Assembly (NCBI GenBank): GCA_003165465.1
Contig: PLUM01000024.1
Coordinates: 1 to 36,911, forward strand
From: Acidobacteriota bacterium
Lineage (GTDB): Bacteria > Acidobacteriota > Terriglobia > Acidiferrales > UBA7541
DNA: 36,911 nt
Direction of reading: 5' to 3'
The translations under genes were made by a program, and so were the position numbers. The notes beneath the pieces were generated by a model. That model searched no databases, was not told the DNA's origin, and saw only the letters and a program-made list of their open reading frames with translations. Shown piece by piece: positions 1 through 7,709 of this stretch; positions within the stretch are counted from its first letter, which is position 1, and every line of letters starts with the position of its first letter.

Positions 1-881
1 GCCGACGCCGCTCCGCTCACCACCTCGATAATCTCGCGCGTGATCGCAGCCTGGCGGACTTTGTTCATGTGCAGCGTCAGCGCGTCGATCACGTCCGACG
101 CGTTGCTGGTGGCCGATTCCATGGCCGTCATGCGCGCGGCATGTTCGGCCGCCGAGCTTTCGGCCATCATGCGGAAAATCTGCATCTCGACGTAACGCGG
201 AACCAGCTTGTTGAAAATTTCCTCGGCTGGCTGCTCGTAGATATATTCCACCGGTTCCGTAGACGATGTCGCAGGCGCGCCCTTCGCGTGCGCACCAAGC
301 GCCGACGGGTCCAGGGGGAGAAGCTTTTCCACGCGCAACGTCTGCATCATCACGTTCTTGAATTCGTTGTAAATCAGGTACACGGAATCCGCGCCGCCCG
401 CCTCGTAAATCTTCATGACTTCGGCGGCAATTTCCGCGGCCTTGGAGAGATCGGCGCGCGACGTCACATCGATGTACTCGGCGGCGATTTTCCACGAGCG
501 CTTGCGGAATGCGTCGCGGCTTTTCTTCGCGAGGGCGATGACTTCCACGGACTTACCGCTCTTCTCGCGCAGGAATTCAAAGGCGCGCCGCAGCACGTTG
601 GCGTTGAACGCGCCGCACAAGCCGCGCTCGCCCGACGTGACCAGCACCAGCACGCGCTCTTCCGGGCGCTGCGTCAGCAATGGAAACCGTTCGGGATTCT
701 CGATGCGCGACATCGCCGAGCGCAGAATTTCGCGAATGCCCCCGGCATACGGCCGGAGCGATACGGCCTTCTCCTGCGCCCGACGCAGCCGCGCCGCCGC
801 GATGAACTTCATCGCGCGCGTGATCTGCTGCGTGTTCTTCACCGAGCGTATCCGGCGCCGGAAATCGAGAAGTGTGGGCAT
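1..881 (-). CDS. atpG: ATP synthase F1 gamma subunit (3' end cut by window)
   Basis: Gamma subunit, the central rotor stalk of F1 that couples proton flow through Fo to ATP synthesis at the alpha/beta hexamer. Reading from 881 downwards the protein begins MPTLLDFRRRIRSVKNTQQI, the classic gamma N-terminus (R-R-I-x-S-V-x-N-T-x-x-I-T-x-A-M), and near the left edge reads TREIIEVVSGAAS, the classic C-terminal helix. About 293 codons are present, so only the last few residues are missing. The start ATG (879-881) has an AAGGA-type ribosome binding site about 9 nt upstream. It follows atpA by 21 nt, in the usual alpha-gamma order; atpD and atpC would be expected just outside the window. Identification is secure. 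Confidence 0.96.
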   Translation of the reverse strand, partial: MPTLLDFRRRIRSVKNTQQITRAMKFIAAARLRRAQEKAVSLRPYAGGIREILRSAMSRIENPERFPLLTQRPEERVLVLVTSGERGLCGAFNANVLRRAFEFLREKSGKSVEVIALAKKSRDAFRKRSWKIAAEYIDVTSRADLSKAAEIAAEVMKIYEAGGADSVYLIYNEFKNVMMQTLRVEKLLPLDPSALGAHAKGAPATSSTEPVEYIYEQPAEEIFNKLVPRYVEMQIFRMMAESSAAEHAARMTAMESATSNASDVIDALTLHMNKVRQAAITREIIEVVSGAAS

Positions 882-902
882 CGAAAGTTTTTCCTTGCCG
901 CG

Positions 903-2438
903 TTAGGCGCGGACGGCAGCCGCGCTGGCCCGGAATTGCTCCTTATATTCGACAATCGCGCACTTCAACTCCGGACGCGCTTCATCGGTGATCTGCTTTT
1001 TCTGCACGATCTGCACGAGCAGTGGGCTGTAGCGCGTTCGCATGAATTCGATCAGCCCCTTCTCGAAGCGCTGAATGTCGGCGACCGCAACATCGTCCAG
1101 CAGACCGCTCGTGCCCGCGAAAATCACGAGCACCTGCTCCTCGACCGCGAGCGGCGCGAATTGCCCCTGCTTCAGAATTTCCGTCAGCCGCTGTCCGCGC
1201 GCAAGCTGCGCCTGCGTCGCCTTGTCGAGCTGGTCGGAGCCGAATTGCGCGAAGGCCGCCAGCTCGCGGTACTGCGCGAGGTCCAGCCGCAACGAGCCGG
1301 CCACCTGACGCACGGCCTTGATCTGCGCGTTGCCGCCGACGCGGCTCACGGAAAGACCCACGTTAATCGCGGGGCGAATGCCGCTGTTGAACAAATCCGC
1401 CTCGAGATAAATCTGGCCGTCGGTAATCGAAATCACGTTGGTCGGAATGTAGGCCGAAACGTCGCCCGCTTGCGTTTCGATCACGGGCAGCGCCGTCAGC
1501 GAGCCCGCTCCCAGCTTGTCGTTCAGTTTCGCGGCGCGTTCCAACAGGCGCGAGTGAAGATAAAACACGTCGCCCGGAAACGCTTCGCGCCCGGGAGGAC
1601 GGCGCAGGAGCAGCGAAATTTCCCTGTACGCCTGAGCGTGTTTCGAAAGGTCGTCATAGAAGCAAACCGCGTGCCGCTTGCTGTCCCGAAAAAATTCGCC
1701 CATCGCGCACGCCGCGTACGGGGCAATGTATTGCAGGGATGCCGGCTCGGTGGCCGACGCCGCGACGACAATCGTGTAGTCCATCGCGCCCGCATCCGTC
1801 AACACCTTCACCATCTGCGCGATGGTCGAGCGCTTCTGCCCGATCGCGCAGTAGATGCAGATGACGTCGCCGCCCTTTTGGTTCAGGATCGTGTCCAGAA
1901 TGATGGCGGTCTTGCCCGTCTGGCGGTCGCCAATGATCAATTCGCGCTGCCCGCGGCCGATGGGAATCATCGAATCGATGGCCTTGATGCCGGTTTGCAG
2001 CGGCTCGCGCACCGGCTGCCGATCCACAACTCCCGGCGCGATGCGCTCAATCGGAATGCGCTGGCTGGTGGCGATCGGGCCCTTGCCGTCCAGCGGCACA
2101 CCCAGCGGATTGACCACGCGGCCCACCATCGCCTCGCCCACCGGCGCGGACATAATCGTGCCCGTGCGCTTGACGATGTCGCCTTCCTGCACCAGCGTGT
2201 ATTCGCCCAGAAGCACGGCGCCGACCTGGTCCTCTTCGAGGTTCAGGGCGATGCCGAACACATCGTGCGGAAACGACAGCATCTCGCCGGACATCGCTTT
2301 TTCCAGCCCGTAGATGCGCGCGATACCGTCTCCCACCGAAATGACCGTGCCAACTTCCTCGACGGCCACGGCCTGCTCGTAGTTGGCGATCTGCGCCTTC
2401 AGAATCTTTGTAATTTCATCCGCTTTGATCGAAGCCAT
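903..2438 (-). CDS. atpA: ATP synthase F1 alpha subunit
   Basis: Non-catalytic nucleotide-binding subunit of the F1 hexamer. The 511-aa length is normal. The N-terminal beta barrel (about residues 25-92) is followed by the nucleotide-binding core with Walker A GDRQTGKT at residues 170-177, the FYDDLSKHA region, the [12 protein letters not shown] segment and the SVSRVGG motif that holds the arginine finger reaching into the neighbouring beta site. The C-terminal helical domain is intact. The gene lies 9 nt after atpH and 21 nt before atpG, consistent with one transcript. Nothing is unusual about it. Confidence 0.98.
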   Translation of the reverse strand: MASIKADEITKILKAQIANYEQAVAVEEVGTVISVGDGIARIYGLEKAMSGEMLSFPHDVFGIALNLEEDQVGAVLLGEYTLVQEGDIVKRTGTIMSAPVGEAMVGRVVNPLGVPLDGKGPIATSQRIPIERIAPGVVDRQPVREPLQTGIKAIDSMIPIGRGQRELIIGDRQTGKTAIILDTILNQKGGDVICIYCAIGQKRSTIAQMVKVLTDAGAMDYTIVVAASATEPASLQYIAPYAACAMGEFFRDSKRHAVCFYDDLSKHAQAYREISLLLRRPPGREAFPGDVFYLHSRLLERAAKLNDKLGAGSLTALPVIETQAGDVSAYIPTNVISITDGQIYLEADLFNSGIRPAINVGLSVSRVGGNAQIKAVRQVAGSLRLDLAQYRELAAFAQFGSDQLDKATQAQLARGQRLTEILKQGQFAPLAVEEQVLVIFAGTSGLLDDVAVADIQRFEKGLIEFMRTRYSPLLVQIVQKKQITDEARPELKCAIVEYKEQFRASAAAVRA

Positions 2439-2447
2439 TCCCCACTC

Positions 2448-2984
2448 CTATTCCGAAATCATCCGGACACGCATGCGTTCCAATTGTGTGCGTACAGAGC
2501 CGTCGTAAATCGTCGAACCGATTCGCACCACGGCCCCACCAATCAGCGCGGAATCCGTCGTGAATTGCGCCTGCACTTTTCCCCCGGTCAATTTCCCCAG
2601 AGCCGCGCTCATCTCGGCGCGCTCTGCCGCCGTCAATTCCGTCGCCGAACTCACCGCCGCCTGCGTGATTCCCTGGCGCGCATCCAGCAGCCGGCTGAAC
2701 GCCTGCTCGATCTCCACCAGCATCCCGGCGCGGCGCTGATCGACGATCACAAATAGATAGTTGCGCAGCGTGCGGCTCGCGCCCATGCGCTCGACAATCG
2801 CCCCGATCGCGGCGTGCTTGCTCGCGCGCGCAATGGATGGATTCGAGAGAAACGCGTGCAACTCGCCCGACTCGATCACGAGCGCCGCGAATTCGGCAAG
2901 CTCCCGCTTGACCTGATCGGCCTGCTTATTTTCGAGCGCCACATCGACCAGCGCGCCCGCATACCGCTCCGCCAGCGCCTTCAA
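2448..2984 (-). CDS. atpH: ATP synthase delta subunit
   Basis: Delta (OSCP-type) subunit, the cap that attaches the peripheral b/b' stalk to the top of F1. It is 178 aa, the normal length. The N-terminal helical bundle carries the family pattern LAERYAGALVDVALE at the start, and the C-terminal part holds GGAVVRIGSTIYDGSVRTQL, the conserved G-G-x-x-x-R-I-G-x-x-x-x-D-x-S motif. Its start overlaps the end of atpF by 4 nt (2981-2984), indicating translational coupling. Placement between the b-type subunits and alpha supports the assignment. Confidence 0.96.
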   Translation of the reverse strand: MKALAERYAGALVDVALENKQADQVKRELAEFAALVIESGELHAFLSNPSIARASKHAAIGAIVERMGASRTLRNYLFVIVDQRRAGMLVEIEQAFSRLLDARQGITQAAVSSATELTAAERAEMSAALGKLTGGKVQAQFTTDSALIGGAVVRIGSTIYDGSVRTQLERMRVRMISE

Positions 2985-3583
2985 TTCGCACCCTTTCCAA
3001 GCTTGTCGAGGAACGACTGGAACATTCTTGCGCGAATTTCCGGATTCATCCGGGAACTCACGATGGCCGCGGCGCGCTCCACCGATATGGCCGCCGCAAC
3101 CTGCCGCAACTGCTGCTGCGCGGCGCGTTCCGAGGCGGCCAGTTCCCCTCGCGCCGCCTGATTGATCTTTTCGATTTCAGCCACGCTCGTGGTGCGCAGA
3201 CGTTCGGCTTCCGTGGCCCAATTTTGCCGCGCCTGCTCGCGCAGTTCCACCACGTCCCGATCGAGATGCTGGACCTTCGACTCGACGTCGCGCAATTCGC
3301 GGTCGGCTTCGGCCTTGACGGCCGTGGCTTCCACGATGCTCGCTGAAATTTCCTTCGCGTTGGCGCGGAAGAACGAGCCTCCGTGTTTCAAGATCAGGAA
3401 ACCGATCCCTCCAAAAACGATCGCAAAATTCAGCCAGCGAAACAGCAAACCCAGGGGAGATTCGGAAGGATCGGCCTTGGCGCCCTCTTCGGCAAACGCG
3501 GGAAGCGCCGTCAATATAAAATAGACCAAATAAATCGGGAGAGCGTACAAAGCGGGCGTCAGAAAGCGCCTGTTGGTCTTCAT
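2981..3583 (-). CDS. atpF: ATP synthase b subunit with signal-peptide-like N-terminus
   Basis: Peripheral-stalk b subunit. The 200-aa protein is longer than the usual 155-170 aa. It starts with a positively charged stretch and a hydrophobic run (about residues 11-31) ending in a signal-peptidase-like A-F-A site. A second hydrophobic segment (about 46-66) resembles the true b-subunit membrane anchor (WLNFAIVFGGIGFLILK), and a long charged coiled coil runs to the C-terminus. The extra N-terminal segment suggests that this subunit is processed or spans the membrane twice. It overlaps both neighbours by 4 nt (3580-3583 with atpF', 2981-2984 with atpH). The a and c subunit genes are not upstream. 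Confidence 0.92.
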   Translation of the reverse strand: MKTNRRFLTPALYALPIYLVYFILTALPAFAEEGAKADPSESPLGLLFRWLNFAIVFGGIGFLILKHGGSFFRANAKEISASIVEATAVKAEADRELRDVESKVQHLDRDVVELREQARQNWATEAERLRTTSVAEIEKINQAARGELAASERAAQQQLRQVAAAISVERAAAIVSSRMNPEIRARMFQSFLDKLGKGAN

Positions 3584-4059
3584 CGCGCACCCTTGCCGCG
3601 GGCGCCGCCCGGCGCGGAGGGCAATCCCGCAAGGATGGCTTCGGCGATATCGCCCGCCAGAGCGCCGCTGGATTGCTCCAGCTCGGTGCGCGCGGCCTGC
3701 ACTTCGGCCGCAAGGCCTTTCTTGGCTTCCTGCAGCGCGGCCTGCGCGGTGGTTCGCGCCGTGTTGATCGTGGCCTGGCGCTCGTCCAGCGTGTGCCGCC
3801 GCTGCGATTCCTGCTCGGTGAAAATTTCGGTGCGCGCCTTCTTCAGCGTTTCGTTGTAGGTATGCAGCTTTTCGCGCACGGCCACGCGGCTGGCTTCGGC
3901 CTCGACCTTGGCGCCTTCCGCGAGCCTGCTTCGCTCGTTTAGCACGCGTTCCATGGGCTTGAAAAAACTCCAGCGCATGAAGAGGTAAAAGAAGAAAACA
4001 ATAATGACCGTGGGAACGGCCTCTAGGAACAGCTCACCGAGTTGATTGAGGATCTCCAC
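3580..4059 (-). CDS. atpF': ATP synthase b' subunit
   Basis: Second b-type peripheral-stalk subunit, first gene of this operon. The 159-aa protein has one N-terminal membrane segment (about residues 14-30, VPTVIIVFFFYLFMRW), then FFKPMERVLNERSRLAEGAK, typical of b and b' subunits, and a long alanine/glutamate-rich coiled coil. Two different b-type genes in tandem indicate a heterodimeric b/b' stalk, as in phototrophs and several other phyla. Calling this one b' and the next one b rests on order and length, not on a decisive motif. A promoter-like sequence lies about 105 nt upstream. Confidence 0.9.
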   Translation of the reverse strand: MEILNQLGELFLEAVPTVIIVFFFYLFMRWSFFKPMERVLNERSRLAEGAKVEAEASRVAVREKLHTYNETLKKARTEIFTEQESQRRHTLDERQATINTARTTAQAALQEAKKGLAAEVQAARTELEQSSGALAGDIAEAILAGLPSAPGGARGKGAR

Positions 4060-4164
4060 CGATTACGCTACGCCACCCGACCTTGCCCGTGTAATTACCT
4101 TGTCCGGATTACCCGTGGCGCACACCCGCCCCACGGCTAATTTCCGCCTGAACAAAGGAGTGTT

Positions 4165-4193
4165 TTTATAACATCGCACGCGATTTCACGCAA
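4165..4193 (-). promoter_or_regulatory. Putative sigma70-type promoter of the atp operon
   Basis: Reading the minus strand, TTGCGT (4193-4188), a 17-nt spacer and TATAAA (4170-4165) precede the first atp gene by about 105 nt. The -10 matches consensus at 5 of 6 positions and the -35 at 3 of 6. This is inferred from sequence only. It is the first such match upstream of an operon that begins here. Confidence 0.45.
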
Positions 4194-4695
4194 GTCCGGG
4201 GCTGGGATGGATCGGATTTCAGGAAGAAGTTGAGAGTTGACGGTTAAGAGTTGAGAGCAAACTCCTGTTCCACCACGCAAATCCCGGACAGTCCGAAATG
4301 TTGACGGTAGAGAGTCTGACCCACGGAAAAGTTATTCCACTGCAAATGTGCGGTATCCCACTTTTGCGATGATCGAAGACGATCAAAGTCCCGTAGGGAC
4401 GGCACAACGTAGCCCACCGCTTGAGCGGTGGGTGTGCGCGGTGTGATGAAGCAAAGCCCCGGAGGGGCGGCACACGGTTACCATATACCGTGTGCCGCCC
4501 CTCCGGGGCTTTGCTTTGTACCTTTCACATACCCACCGCTCAAGCGGTGGGCTACGTTATTTCGTCCCTGACGGGACTGGCCACGACGATAAGAGCGATC
4601 CTTAACGTTCCATGAGACAGACTCTTAACTCTGAACTCTTAACTCTGAACTCCTAACTGTGGACTTCGAACTCTTCACGAATTACAAATCACGAT
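4194..4695. other. Gene-free, repeat-filled intergenic region
   Basis: No convincing gene lies here. The stretch holds GAGTTGAGAG-type simple repeats at 4228-4257, their inverted counterparts (ACTCTTAACTCTGAAC units) at 4618-4650, and the large inverted repeat at 4388-4577. An AGAGTCTG at 4311-4318 is mirrored by CAGACTCT at 4618-4625, so the symmetry extends beyond the main palindrome. It separates the divergent promoter side of the atp operon from the 3' end of the DnaC-like gene. Confidence 0.7.
4388..4577. repeat. 190-bp modular inverted repeat (MITE/BIME-like)
   Basis: The two arms, 4388-4480 and 4485-4577, are reverse complements across a centre at about 4482. They share long identical blocks: GTCCCGT..GGGAC at the outer ends, then AACGTAGCCCACCGCTTGAG continuing into GCGGTGGGT, then AAGCAAAGCCCCGGAGGGGC continuing to the centre. 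Short linkers between blocks have diverged. Each block is itself palindromic (CCCACCGCTTGAGCGGTGGG; GCCCCGGAGGGGC). No ORF inside looks real. This looks like nested REP-type sequences joined into one large palindrome. Confidence 0.85.
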
Positions 4696-5568
4696 TCACG
4701 ACCTCATCCGCCCCGCCTGGCGGACTTCGCGGCGGTAATCGGGCGCAAAAAGCTCGATCGTGCGGCACATTTCATACAGACGTGAGCGAATCCTCATGCC
4801 CAGGCGGTCGGTGAGCGAATCCTCTCGTGCGGCGGAAACTGCCTGGCCGGAGGGGAGACGCGGGCTTCGAGCCGTGGGCATCGCGGTCGGCCCGTCGGTA
4901 TCCAGATAATTCGTCGTCAAGAGCGTGATGCGCCGCTCGTTGTACCGCGTATTGAGAATGTGCCCGACGGTTTCCAGCGCCCACGGCGAAGGTTTGCCCG
5001 CGCCCAGATCGTCGAGCAGCAAAACGTCGGCCGTCAGCACGGGCTCGAGCACGCCGAGTTCGCTCGTCTGGCTTTCGGGATTGTAGCTCCCCTGAATTTC
5101 CTTGAGCAGTTCGCGGTAGTCGTAAAAAAGACCAGTATGCCCGCGCAAAACGATTTGCCGGAGCGCGGCCACGGCCAGATGCGTTTTGCCCGCGCCGCAT
5201 GGCCCCATCAGCAAGAGGCCCGTGTCGGTGCCCAGCGGATAATCGCGCGCAAACGCCTCGGCCACCAGCTTGGACTGTTCGAGGCTGCGGTTCCAGGCGG
5301 CGCAGTCAGCTCCCGTGTCGTAAATATCGGTGTCGAAATTATTGAAGTCGCAGTGTTCGTAGCGGTTCGGAATGCGCGCGCGATCCAGCGTCCGCGCCGA
5401 GCGGTCCTTGCCCGTGCAATCGCAGGGCACGGCCCAGTAGCGCTTCTTCGCATTCGTGCCCTCGACGGGCTTCTCCCACGAAACGCGCGTCATCTTTTCT
5501 TCTTCGGGCACGCGCTCGACGGTCTTCCATCCAGTGCCGCCGCACAGAGGACAATCGGGTTTCGCCAT
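4696..5568 (-). CDS. DnaC/IstB-like AAA+ ATPase with N-terminal zinc-finger-like motif
   Basis: Probable replicative-helicase-loader-type ATPase of the DnaC/DnaI/IstB group. Taking the ATG at 5568 the protein is 290 aa. It opens with CPLCGGTGW and a later CDC, a cysteine pattern suited to zinc binding. The AAA+ core follows: Walker A GPCGAGKTHLAVAAL, Walker B VLLLDDLG, sensor LLTTNY, and DSLTDRLGMRIRSRLYEMC, the family's C-terminal arginine-finger region. A TTG 54 nt upstream (5622) would extend the ORF, but the extension has no family character. Between the sensor and DSLTDR there is an unusual insert of about 20 residues rich in S, A, P and R (around ARSPRLPSGQAVSAA). There is no transposase next to it, so IstB is unlikely. 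The exact cellular role is inferred. Confidence 0.8.
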   Translation of the reverse strand: MAKPDCPLCGGTGWKTVERVPEEEKMTRVSWEKPVEGTNAKKRYWAVPCDCTGKDRSARTLDRARIPNRYEHCDFNNFDTDIYDTGADCAAWNRSLEQSKLVAEAFARDYPLGTDTGLLLMGPCGAGKTHLAVAALRQIVLRGHTGLFYDYRELLKEIQGSYNPESQTSELGVLEPVLTADVLLLDDLGAGKPSPWALETVGHILNTRYNERRITLLTTNYLDTDGPTAMPTARSPRLPSGQAVSAAREDSLTDRLGMRIRSRLYEMCRTIELFAPDYRREVRQAGRMRS

Positions 5569-5724
5569 GAAGGAAGCATAGGCGCGCCGCCCGTGATGCG
5601 CAAGCTCACCCACCCTGTGCAAAGTTTTCGCGCATGTGGAAAAGCGGGGGAATGGAACGACGGATAGACACGGAGGAACGCGGATGGCGAAAACGTGATT
5701 CGTGAATCGTGTGAGGAGCAGGCC

Positions 5725-5752
5725 GTAGGGGCACGGCGTGCCGTGCCCCTAC
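5725..5752. repeat. 28-bp perfect palindrome overlapping the hspR stop codon
   Basis: GTAGGGGCACGG, a 4-nt loop CGTG, and CCGTGCCCCTAC. The TAG stop codon of hspR (5751-5749 on the minus strand) lies inside the palindrome, which would form a strong hairpin at the end of the hspR message. There is no clear T-tract, so it may act as a 3' stabiliser or a weak terminator. It resembles short GC-rich palindromes dispersed in many genomes. Confidence 0.8.
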
Positions 5753-6153
5753 TTATGCACGCGAATCACTTTCGGCGGAGTGACGCGCACCAGCGCGTTA
5801 TCCGCCGGCCGCGCGGTTCCCGAGCGCAGGCCGCGCACCAGTTCCTGCTGCACGTACGAAGTGAACGATTCCATCTGGCGCTGCATTTCGGCCATTTTTT
5901 CGCGCATGTTCAAAATAATTTCGATCCCCGCGAGGTTGACGCCCATTTCGCGCGTCAGCGTCAGGATCACTTCCAGCCGTTCAAGGTCGGAGTCCGTATA
6001 AAGCCGCGTGTTGCCGTCCGAGCGCGACGGCTTCAAGAGTCCCACGCGTTCATAGAGGCGCAGCGTCTGCGGATGCAGTTTGTAAAGTTCGGCCACAGCC
6101 GAAATCATGTATCCGGCGCGGGCTTTTTTTCGTTTCGTGTTCACACGCGCCAT
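5749..6153 (-). CDS. hspR: HspR-like MerR-family heat-shock repressor
   Basis: Transcriptional repressor of chaperone genes. The 134-aa protein has a MerR-type winged helix at residues 15-60 (YMISAVAELYKLHPQTLRLY, ERVGLLKPSR, NTRLYTDSDLERL), closely matching HspR of Actinobacteria and Helicobacter, followed by a glutamine/methionine-rich coiled region. Its position at the end of dnaK-orf-dnaJ supports HspR over other MerR regulators, because hspR classically closes the dnaK-grpE-dnaJ-hspR operon. A HAIR-like operator lies upstream of dnaK (10188-10208). In known systems HspR needs DnaK as co-repressor. The stop codon is provided by a palindromic repeat. A 216-nt repeat-bearing gap separates it from dnaJ, so it may also have its own promoter. 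Confidence 0.88.
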   Translation of the reverse strand: MARVNTKRKKARAGYMISAVAELYKLHPQTLRLYERVGLLKPSRSDGNTRLYTDSDLERLEVILTLTREMGVNLAGIEIILNMREKMAEMQRQMESFTSYVQQELVRGLRSGTARPADNALVRVTPPKVIRVHK

Positions 6154-6237
6154 TGCCGCGCTCCTTACGCTCGCCAGGCTGCGGAAAAAACTCTCCGCAT
6201 TCTTGTCATTCCGTTCACGGAGAACGTTCTCGGTGAA

Positions 6238-6309
6238 CCGAGTGAAGCGAGGAATCTCTCTTTCTTTTTTCTAGACTCAAACCGAGGAGAGATTCCTCGC
6301 TTCGCTCGG
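6238..6309. repeat. Dispersed inverted repeat, copy 1 (23-nt arms)
   Basis: Arms CCGAGTGAAGCGAGGAATCT.. (6238-6260) and ..AGATTCCTCGCTTCGCTCGG (6287-6309) pair with one mismatch across a 26-nt pyrimidine-rich loop and are followed by AATGAC. The same arms occur at 22104-22174 in an unrelated intergenic region. It sits in the dnaJ-hspR gap. Confidence 0.85.
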
Positions 6310-6369
6310 AATGACAAAATAAACGAATGACAAAACTAAACTATTTTTCCGCGGGTTTTCCGCGAGCCG

Positions 6370-7536
6370 TTACGCTTTGGCCCGGTCGACCCGGTCGAAA
6401 AGATCCTTGCGCGGATCTTCCGGCGCGAGCTTTTCCAGTTCCTTCAGGAGTTCGCGCACGCGTTCGTCCACCGGCTTCGGCACGATCACTTGCAGCTCGA
6501 CGTACTGGTCTCCGCGCGCCACGGCGTTTCGAACCGATGGCACGCCCTTCTCGCGCAGGCGCAGCTTCTGCCCGCTGTTCGTGCCGGGAGGAACGCGGAG
6601 GAGCGAGCGCCCGTCAATCGTGGGCACTTCGATCTTTGCGCCCAGCGCCGCCTCGGTGACGGTGATGGGAACAGTCGTGTAGAGATCGTCGCCGCGGCGG
6701 TCGAAAAATGGGTGCGGCTGCACGTCGGTGATGATGAAGAGGTCGCCCGGCGGCTCTCCGGCCGTTCCCGCGTTGCCTCGCCCCGGCACGCGCACGCGCG
6801 AGCCGGTCTGCACGCCCGCCGGAATTCGAACCTCAATCGTGTCCGCGCGCCGCACGCGTCCGTCGCCGCCACAGATGCGGCACATGTTTCGAATGCGTCC
6901 AGCGCCGCCGCAGCGCGTGCACGTCAGATTAAAACGCATCTTTCCGCTCGTCTGCGTCACCTGTCCCGAGCCGCCACACGCGTTGCAGGGTTGCGGCTGC
7001 CCGGCCGCACCCGTGCCGTGGCAACTGGCGCAGACGTCCATGCGCGAGATGGTGAGTTTTTTCACGGTGCCGCGAACGGCTTCCCAGAAACTGATTTCGA
7101 TCTGGTATTCCAGGCTCGATCCCGGCTCCGCATGAGCATGGGCCTCGGCCGCCGCGCCGCCTCCGCCGCGAAAGAACTGGCCGAACAGATCCCGGAAACT
7201 TGGTCCCGCGCCACCGCCGGCTCCGGCGCCTCCGCCAAAATCAAACCCGCCAAAATCGAAATGAACGTCGCCGCCGTCCGGAGTGCTGGGCATTCCTCCG
7301 GCGCCCGGAGTATCGAAGCCGAACTGATCGTACATTTGACGTTTTTTGCTGTCGGAGAGAACGTCGTAGGCTTCCTGCACTTGCTTGAATTTTTCTTCCG
7401 AGGATTTATCGCCGGGATTCAGGTCGGGATGATATTTGCGCGCAAGTTTTCTATAGGCCGCCCGGATTTCCTTCTGCACGGCCTTGCGCGGCACGCCCAG
7501 CAGTTCGTAGTAGTCTTGTTTTGCGGTGGTGGCCAT
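6370..7536 (-). CDS. dnaJ: Chaperone protein DnaJ
   Basis: Hsp40 co-chaperone that delivers clients to DnaK and stimulates its ATPase. The 388-aa length is normal. The J domain (residues 1-70) includes [10 protein letters not shown] with the essential HPD. A Gly/Phe-rich linker follows (about 75-125). The zinc-binding domain has all four CxxCxGxG-type motifs ([32 protein letters not shown]). The C-terminal substrate-binding domains are complete. The ATG at 7536 has no Shine-Dalgarno-like sequence: the nucleotides just upstream on the minus strand are simple repeats (see 7543-7620). It lies downstream of dnaK and the 127-aa ORF and upstream of hspR. Confidence 0.96.
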   Translation of the reverse strand: MATTAKQDYYELLGVPRKAVQKEIRAAYRKLARKYHPDLNPGDKSSEEKFKQVQEAYDVLSDSKKRQMYDQFGFDTPGAGGMPSTPDGGDVHFDFGGFDFGGGAGAGGGAGPSFRDLFGQFFRGGGGAAAEAHAHAEPGSSLEYQIEISFWEAVRGTVKKLTISRMDVCASCHGTGAAGQPQPCNACGGSGQVTQTSGKMRFNLTCTRCGGAGRIRNMCRICGGDGRVRRADTIEVRIPAGVQTGSRVRVPGRGNAGTAGEPPGDLFIITDVQPHPFFDRRGDDLYTTVPITVTEAALGAKIEVPTIDGRSLLRVPPGTNSGQKLRLREKGVPSVRNAVARGDQYVELQVIVPKPVDERVRELLKELEKLAPEDPRKDLFDRVDRAKA

Positions 7537-7542
7537 GGGTTT

Positions 7543-7620
7543 AGTGACTAGTGACTGGTGACTGGTGGTTCGCGCCTCGTGAATCGTGATTCGTGGTTCG
7601 TGAATCGTGATTCGTGAATC
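7543..7620. repeat. Simple imperfect tandem repeats directly upstream of dnaJ
   Basis: The plus strand reads short GTGACTAGTGACTGGTGACTGG units and then repeated CGTGAATCGTGATTCGTG units. Similar GTGATTCGTGAATCGTG text occurs at 5695-5711 and CACGATTCACG at 4691-4701. The tract ends about 6 nt before the dnaJ start codon and so occupies its leader. It is followed to 7709 by further short repeat-like sequence (CTGCTTCAGCCGCGAC, GGGGCTTTAGCCCC). Confidence 0.75.
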
Positions 7621-7709
7621 ATCGCTTGTGAACCTCGCGTATTGTGGGTCGCTGCTTCAGCCGCGACGTTGTCGTGCCGCGAAAATGGGGCTTTAGCCCC
7701 CGATGCGCT

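Noticed and set aside
69-2756. 895-codon open frame on the plus strand across the atp genes
   Set aside because: It runs antisense to atpG, atpA and atpH, all of which are unmistakable. The translation is Arg/His-rich with no domain, as expected of a shadow frame in GC-rich DNA.
4388-4577. CRISPR-like repeat structure
   Set aside because: The repeats are inverted, not direct, with no regular unique spacers and no cas genes in the window.
4696-5568. IS21-type insertion sequence (IstB)
   Set aside because: There is no IstA transposase and no terminal inverted repeats around the gene, and the N-terminal cysteine motif and C-terminal RLGMRIRSRLYEM fit a helicase-loader-like protein better.
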